Origin: an uncultured bacterium
GTDB taxonomy: Bacteria; Verrucomicrobiota; Lentisphaeria; Victivallales; UBA1829
Length of the DNA: 64,000 nt
Direction: 5' to 3'
Assembly (NCBI GenBank): GCA_949292215.1
Contig: CASEYW010000108.1
Coordinates: 24,689-88,688 of the forward strand
Positions 59,681-64,000 of this stretch are shown in pieces; the stretch's first letter is position 1, and every line of letters begins with the position of its first letter. Made by a program: the position numbers and the translations under genes. Under the pieces are notes generated by a model. The model saw only the letters and a list, made by a program, of their open reading frames with translations. It was not told where the DNA came from and searched no databases.

Positions 59681-60895
59681 ATGTTTCAGAACAGTTTGAA
59701 TATTCATGAAGTCACGGAAATCAGACTTAAAACTCTGGTCTATTTCGGTTGCGGAGCAATCCGGAAAATCGAGGAAATCTCTGCCGCGCTGGAAAAACGC
59801 GGGATCGGGCGTATTCTTGTTGTGACCGGACACGGTGCATATAAGAAGACCGGTGCATGGGATCATGTTGTTCCGGCGCTTGCCGCACACAAAATCCAGT
59901 ATGTTCTCTACGACAAAGTGACTCCGAATCCGACAACGGCGCAGATTGATGAGGCTGTCGCACTTGCGAAAACGATTCAGGCGCAGGCTGTTCTCTGCAT
60001 CGGCGGGGGAAGCGCGATCGACGCAGGCAAAAGTGCAGCCATCCTTCTTTCCAATCCGCAGTACACCGCGGCGGATCTTTACAACTACAAGTTCACGCCG
60101 GAAACGGCGGTTCCGATTATTGCGGTCAATCTGACACATGGAACCGGAACCGAGGCGGACCGCGTCGCCGTAGCCACCATTCTGGAAAACGAATACAAAC
60201 CGGCGATCGCTTACGACTGTATTTATCCGACCTGGTCCATCGACGATCCGGAGCTGATGACCGGGCTTGCAGAAAAACAGACCCGCTTTGTGAGCATCGA
60301 CGCCGTCAACCATTGCGTGGAAGCCGTGACCAGCATCATTGCCAGTCCGTATTCGATTTCTCTCGGCCGCGAAGCCGTTGCACTGGTCGCTCAGTACCTG
60401 CCTGCGGTTCTGAAGGATCCGAAGGACCTGACTGCCCGTTACTACCTGCTCTACGCCTCGATGCTTGCCGGAGTTTCCTTTGACAACGGCATGCTCCACT
60501 ATACGCACGCTCTGGAACATCCCCTGAGCGCAGTGAAAACCGATCTGACGCATGGACTCGGACTTTCCATGCTGCTGCCTGCGGTGGTGAAGCACATTTA
60601 TCCGGCTCGCCCGGTGGTGCTTGCCGATGTCCTTTCCCCGCTGGTTCCGGGATTGAAAGGATGTCCCTCGGAAGCGGACGCTGCGGCAAAAGGTGTGGAA
60701 CAGTGGCTTGTCAGTGTTGGGGCTCCGGAGAAACTTTCGGATGTCGGCTTCACTGCCGCCGATATCGACAAACTGGTCGATCTCGCGTTCACAACTCCGT
60801 CGCTCGGATTCCTGCTTTCGCTGGCGCCGAACAAGGCAGACCGTGATGCCGTCCGGGAGATTTATACCAACTCCCTGACCCCGCTGAACAAATAG
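59681..60895 (+). CDS. iron-containing (type III) alcohol dehydrogenase
   Basis: A 404-residue protein of the Fe-dependent alcohol dehydrogenase family: GGGSAIDAGKS (NAD-binding), HGTGTEADRVA, VNHCVEAV and HALEHPLSA hold the nucleotide site and the metal-binding histidines. It may make or remove short alcohols or sugar-derived aldehydes during fermentation; the substrate is unknown. AAGGAGG precedes the ATG and a terminator follows, so it is a single-gene unit. Confidence 0.93.
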   Translation: MFQNSLNIHEVTEIRLKTLVYFGCGAIRKIEEISAALEKRGIGRILVVTGHGAYKKTGAWDHVVPALAAHKIQYVLYDKVTPNPTTAQIDEAVALAKTIQAQAVLCIGGGSAIDAGKSAAILLSNPQYTAADLYNYKFTPETAVPIIAVNLTHGTGTEADRVAVATILENEYKPAIAYDCIYPTWSIDDPELMTGLAEKQTRFVSIDAVNHCVEAVTSIIASPYSISLGREAVALVAQYLPAVLKDPKDLTARYYLLYASMLAGVSFDNGMLHYTHALEHPLSAVKTDLTHGLGLSMLLPAVVKHIYPARPVVLADVLSPLVPGLKGCPSEADAAAKGVEQWLVSVGAPEKLSDVGFTAADIDKLVDLAFTTPSLGFLLSLAPNKADRDAVREIYTNSLTPLNK

Positions 60896-60925
60896 GGTCA
60901 ATCTCAAAAAATCAAACAAAAAGAG

Positions 60926-60961
60926 AGCCGGATGCCTCGGAGGAGGAATCCGGCTTTTTTC
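60926..60961. terminator. bidirectional Rho-independent terminator
   Basis: AGCCGGAT and ATCCGGCT flank a 14-base loop, with T tract on the right and A tract on the left, so it can serve the alcohol dehydrogenase gene and also the convergent ThuA-like gene. Confidence 0.85.
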
Positions 60962-61016
60962 TCTGTAAAACGGAAAAACGTCATTCGTTTCAAACGTTAC
61001 ACTCCGCCTTCGGGGA

Positions 61017-61661
61017 TCAGTCCGCCGCCCAGAGAATTCCACGGACAGCAATCTCCAGAATCTGCGGCACCCGTTTGAAATCTTCCGCATTATGCCCCAG
61101 CGAGGAGTAGAAGACTTTTCCCCTGCCGTACCTGCGTTTCCAGACAACCGGCATGACGGTGCCGTCGATCCAGGGACAGATTTCTCCGTTGAACCGCGTG
61201 ACGGCAAGGACCTCATTGCCCGGATCGACGTGCATGTAGTACTGTTCGCTGTGCATGTCGAAATCGCCGATGCCGTCAACGATCGGGTCTTTTGCCGTGA
61301 TCTGCACCCGGTAATCGATTGCGTTCCCGGGGTGAGCCACCCATTGTCCGCCGGTCATGAACTGGTAGTCTGTGTCATTGCGGAATGCGTCGCACATGCC
61401 GCCGTGCCATCCTCCGAGTCCGACTCCGTTCAGCACCGCCTCGCGCAGTGCTTTTCCCGCTTCGGGCAGCAGGGTCCCCATGGTCCAGACGGGGACAATG
61501 ACATTGTATTTCTGTTCGAGTCCGCTCTGGAGAAGTGCTTCCTGTGAATCGGAGAGTTCCACTTCCATTCCATGTTTTCTGAGCTGTTCCGCGACCAGTT
61601 CGGAGGTCTGGACCGGTTCATGCCCATCCCATCCTCCGCGGAAGATCAATGCATGTTTCAT
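61017..61661 (-). CDS. ThuA-like domain protein
   Basis: A 214-residue protein of the ThuA/trehalose-utilisation family, a class I glutamine-amidotransferase-like fold. MKHALIFRGGWDGHEP at the start, GGWHGGMCDAF and the terminal GRGKVFYSSLGHN are typical. The family is linked to sugar metabolism in many gut bacteria; enzymatic activity is unproven. AAAGGA precedes the ATG. It follows the Gfo/Idh/MocA gene on the same strand after 42 bases, a common pairing. Confidence 0.9.
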   Translation of the reverse strand: MKHALIFRGGWDGHEPVQTSELVAEQLRKHGMEVELSDSQEALLQSGLEQKYNVIVPVWTMGTLLPEAGKALREAVLNGVGLGGWHGGMCDAFRNDTDYQFMTGGQWVAHPGNAIDYRVQITAKDPIVDGIGDFDMHSEQYYMHVDPGNEVLAVTRFNGEICPWIDGTVMPVVWKRRYGRGKVFYSSLGHNAEDFKRVPQILEIAVRGILWAAD

Positions 61662-61703
61662 CGTAGGAAATCCTTTCTGCTGATTGGTATGAATTACAGT
61701 TTT

Positions 61704-62795
61704 TCAGTCGAGCTCTCCGACTTTGAGGCCTTTCCGGAGAGGTTCCGGCCGCCCGCAGGAGCTTTCGAGGATGACGGCGCGTTCTTCCCGTCCGGCTTTC
61801 AGAATGGAACACATGACATCGAGAACATGGTACGCGAGGGTTCCGGAGCAGCGGTGCGGACGGTTCCGTTCAATGCCCGCCGCCATATCCGCCAGTCCGA
61901 TTCCGCGCATGTTGTCGTTATAGGGAAAGAAATTGTCTGCCATGGACCAGTCTGCGCTGAGTCCTGCCTTGAAGAAGCGGATGGACCCGTTGAAGCAGTT
62001 CGGATCGGGCAGATGCAGGGCTCCTTCGGTTCCGTAGAGTTCGATGTCGCGGTAGTCGCTGTGTTTCCAGACGTCGAAACTGGTGATAAGCGTGATGACC
62101 GCTCCCGAAACAAACTCCAGAACCGCCGCGATGTGCGTATCCACTTCGACCGGAAAGGTTTTGTTCTCATTGACCTTGATTCCTGTCCGGAGATCCGTGG
62201 AACGCGTGTTGACCGAAACCACCTTTTTCACGGGACCGAGAAGATGGATCAGAGCTGTGATGTAGTACGGTCCCATGTCAAAGAGCGGACCGCCTCCCTT
62301 GAGATAGTAGAAACCGGGATTCGGATGCCATGCTTCATGGCCGTGACAGAGCATGAAGGCGGTTCCGGCAACGACTTTCCCGATAAGTCCGCTGTCGAGA
62401 AGCGCGCGGCAGGTCTGGTGTCCTCCGCCGAGAAAGGTATCCGGTGCGCAGCCGACGCGCAGATTTTTCCGTTCCGCCAGTTCAAGCACCTCTTTTCCCG
62501 ATGCCGCATCAAGGCCGAACGGTTTTTCCGAGTAGATGTGTTTGCCTGCATTCAATGCTTTCCGGTCGATTTCCGTGTGCGACTGCGGAGTTGTAAGGTT
62601 CAGCACCATTTCGATTTCCGGGTCCGCCAGCAGCGCTTCTACCGAGAGATGCTGGAGACCGTATTTTTCCGCTTTTTCCTTTGCCGCCTCCTCTCTGATG
62701 TCCGCGCATGCGACAATCCGCAGATGTTGAAAAACAGAAGCGTTTTTCAGATACGCATCACTGATGTTTCCGCATCCGATCAATCCGGCTTTCAT
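61704..62795 (-). CDS. Gfo/Idh/MocA family NAD(P)-dependent oxidoreductase
   Basis: A 363-residue protein. MKAGLIGCGNISDAYL is the Rossmann motif, YSEKPFG the EKP motif, and GGGPLFDMGPYY the substrate-domain block. It is distinct from the oxidoreductase at 2742. It probably oxidises a keto- or hydroxy-sugar and works with the ThuA-like protein encoded next. AAGGAG precedes the ATG. It is divergent from the truncated AraC gene. Confidence 0.92.
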   Translation of the reverse strand: MKAGLIGCGNISDAYLKNASVFQHLRIVACADIREEAAKEKAEKYGLQHLSVEALLADPEIEMVLNLTTPQSHTEIDRKALNAGKHIYSEKPFGLDAASGKEVLELAERKNLRVGCAPDTFLGGGHQTCRALLDSGLIGKVVAGTAFMLCHGHEAWHPNPGFYYLKGGGPLFDMGPYYITALIHLLGPVKKVVSVNTRSTDLRTGIKVNENKTFPVEVDTHIAAVLEFVSGAVITLITSFDVWKHSDYRDIELYGTEGALHLPDPNCFNGSIRFFKAGLSADWSMADNFFPYNDNMRGIGLADMAAGIERNRPHRCSGTLAYHVLDVMCSILKAGREERAVILESSCGRPEPLRKGLKVGELD

Positions 62796-62828
62796 GAAAC
62801 ATACTCCTTTTTGTTGTTGACACTTCCA

Positions 62829-62857
62829 TTGACAAATCTTCCGTAATCTCCTATATT
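62829..62857 (+). promoter_or_regulatory. strong sigma-70 promoter of the AraC-like gene
   Basis: TTGACA and TATATT are separated by 17 bases. A further TTGACA lies at 62817-62822. The 10-bp palindrome GAAACGTTTC (62888-62897) just downstream may be an operator, though it lies inside the coding frame. Confidence 0.7.
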
Positions 62858-62882
62858 ATACACGATAAAAAGAAAAACAGGA

Positions 62883-63425
62883 ATGGAGAAACGTTTCAAA
62901 ATCATGGATAGACAAACCAGACATCTGAGTCCTCTGGAACGGGAAGTCGCCCTGCTTCCCCGAATTGCCTCCATCGGTTTTCTGCCGGCAAAACGGGATC
63001 GCATCCGTCTGACGTTCGATTCCTGTAATTTTTCTTTCATACTTCGAGGACGCGGCGATTATATTCTGCGGGGAAAACGCTGGAGCGTGGAGGCTCCCTG
63101 TCTGCTGATTCAATGGCCTGGAGAGCCGATGGACTATGGCCCGGAATCGGAATGGTCCGAACTCTATTTTATCTATCCGCCGGAGACGTTCGGGATTTTG
63201 ACTGCATCCGGGCTGATGCTTCCGGAGACGCCGGTACGGGAATTGAGAAACATCGGAACATTTGAGGAAAAAGCCGCGTCCCTTCAGAAAGAACTGGACC
63301 GGGAAGATCTTTCTGCGGATAGAATTGATCTTCTCTGTTACGATCTGCTTCTGGAGACCTATAACGGACGAAATGATTTACTCAGAACAATGCAGGTCAA
63401 TTTAACTCAATTCAACGCGGCATGA
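62883..63425 (+). pseudogene. AraC-type regulator cut off before its DNA-binding domain
   Basis: The 180-residue frame holds an AraC-type sensor: IRLTFDSCNFSFILRGRGDYI, LLIQWPGEP, WSELYFIYPPETFG. It ends in an unrelated tail (LTQFNAA) and has neither of the two helix-turn-helix motifs that should follow. The loss coincides with the start of phage-like sequence, so insertion is the simplest explanation. The start could also be the ATG at 62904. It may still be translated but cannot bind DNA in the normal way. Confidence 0.6.
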
Positions 63426-63448
63426 TGTTTACTCAAAAACGGCAAATT

Positions 63449-63562
63449 GCATTGTGCGGATCCGGGTTTTTGACAACGGATGGCATTGTGCGGATCATTG
63501 TGCGGAAAAATAAAAAGGCCGGGAAAATCCCGGCTCTGTTTGTTTTTTGATTTATTGTGCGA
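63449..63562. repeat. cluster of ATTGTGCGG direct repeats at the element edge
   Basis: Near-identical units start at 63451, 63485, 63497 and 63554; the first two are 14-base copies of GCATTGTGCGGATC. They fall exactly at the junction between host-type and phage-type sequence and might be part of an attachment or integration site. Confidence 0.5.
63505..63534 (-). terminator. Rho-independent terminator of the methylase fragment
   Basis: GCCGGGA-AAA-TCCCGGC (63518-63534) forms a 7-bp stem, followed on the minus strand by CTTTTTATTTTT. It ends leftward transcription of the phage-like genes. Confidence 0.8.
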
Positions 63563-63857
63563 GACGGCGCTGCGCCTCCGGATTGCGCCAGAGGACTTCC
63601 GTCCGGCGCTGCCTTTCCTTCGCGGATCCGGATCCCTGCAAACCGCTGAAACGCGTCCTCCCAGCAGCAGAACAGACAACATCCACCTCGAGACGATCCC
63701 ATCCGGCTTGTTCTAAAGGCGCATAAATCGGATTATCGTAACCGGACAGCAGAACAGCTCCATCGTAGACAAGCAACGTTTCGATCAGTTCAGCGTGATC
63801 GCAATCCCGAAGCTCATGCTCATATCCGCTATGCCGCTTCTGCAGCATTGAAATCAT
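63552..63857 (-). pseudogene. C-terminal fragment of a phage DNA adenine methyltransferase
   Basis: The 101-residue frame matches only the last third of Dam-type (D12 class) methylases: HAELIETLL, VLLSGYDNPIYAPLEQ, CSAAGRTR, RRTEVLWRNPEAQRRL. The SAM-binding and DPPY catalytic parts, about 170 residues, are missing, so it is not an active enzyme by itself. It follows the methyltransferase at the window edge in the same frame after a stop. Confidence 0.65.
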
Positions 63858-63887
63858 TAACGATAACGTTGTTTTCCGCAGCTGGGA

Positions 63888-64000
63888 TTAGGCTGCCTGA
63901 GAGGAGTCTCCATGCGATCGCCGCCACCGCAGGAACCTGTCCATTGCCAACGGCTCCAACCGGCTCCACCGATCCGGCCAGTCCATCAGCAGTTCGCACA
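63888..64000 (-). CDS. C-terminal end of a DNA cytosine methyltransferase, cut by window edge
   Basis: Only 37 codons are visible. CELLMDWPDRWSRLEPLAM, then DRFLRWRRSHG, resembles the end of phage C5-cytosine methyltransferases (LMGWPIGWTDLEPL-type). The rest lies outside the window. Assignment rests on this short match. Confidence 0.5.
   Translation of the reverse strand, partial: CELLMDWPDRWSRLEPLAMDRFLRWRRSHGDSSQAA

Noticed and set aside
63449..63562. CRISPR-like repeats
   Set aside because: Units are only 9-14 bases with irregular gaps of 0-50 bases and no cas genes.

Overview
The window looks like part of the chromosome of a Gram-negative, carbohydrate-degrading member of the PVC group, most likely a Lentisphaerota (Victivallis-like) bacterium. 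That placement is inference: it rests on a GC-rich, heavily GH-laden gene set, protein-arginine-kinase genes (mcsA/mcsB) outside the Firmicutes, a secreted protein ending in an H-X9-DG-like tail of the kind common in Planctomycetes/Lentisphaerae, archaeal-style polyprenyl synthase motifs and many orphan secreted proteins. No rRNA, tRNA or CRISPR array was seen. Apart from the right edge the window reads as normal host chromosome.

Left part (1-6.6 kb): a GT2 glycosyltransferase running off the left edge, a secreted metallo-beta-lactamase-fold hydrolase with a clear terminator, a Gfo/Idh/MocA oxidoreductase, a convergent secreted polysaccharide deacetylase and an orphan secreted protein. At 6.8-16.8 kb lies a tightly packed operon: a GntR/LacI-type regulator, an IlvD/Edd-type sugar-acid dehydratase lacking one of the usual Fe-S cysteines, a DapA-family aldolase flanked by two paralogous glycosidase-like proteins, a GH5-like glycosidase and an SDR dehydrogenase. 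Together they suggest cytoplasmic sugar-acid breakdown (dehydration, aldol cleavage, oxidation).

At 16.8-26.5 kb everything reads leftward: a sigma-54 activator, a sodium:solute symporter with palindromic operators on its promoter, then an overlapping run mcsA-mcsB-histidine kinase-5'-nucleotidase-lipoprotein-secreted protein behind one good promoter. The kinase has an unusual membrane domain that resembles the VUT/YhhQ family. At 26.8-34.5 kb a second catabolic operon starts with an IclR regulator (consensus promoter and operator) and carries an enolase-superfamily dehydratase, two GH10 xylanase-like enzymes without signal peptides, a serine hydrolase, an RraA-like aldolase and an SDR: the same logic as the first operon, built from other families. 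Next come a divergent AraC regulator and a glycyl radical enzyme, then a GH130 phosphorylase.

At 38.9-46 kb aroE, addB and addA form one leftward operon (amino acid synthesis plus recombinational repair). From 46 to 62.8 kb the genes are mixed: polyprenyl diphosphate synthase, a DUF4380-like protein, an SH3 protein, a PtsN-like EIIA, an orphan secreted protein, a GH78-like rhamnosidase, a cobalamin adenosyltransferase, an FmdB zinc ribbon, rsmA/ksgA, a fused 2-hydroxyacyl-CoA dehydratase activator/dehydratase with a following cupin, MscS, an iron-type alcohol dehydrogenase, ThuA-like and Gfo/Idh/MocA proteins. At the right edge an AraC-type gene is cut off before its DNA-binding domain and is followed by fragments of phage-type DNA methyltransferases, which marks the junction with a mobile element or prophage.
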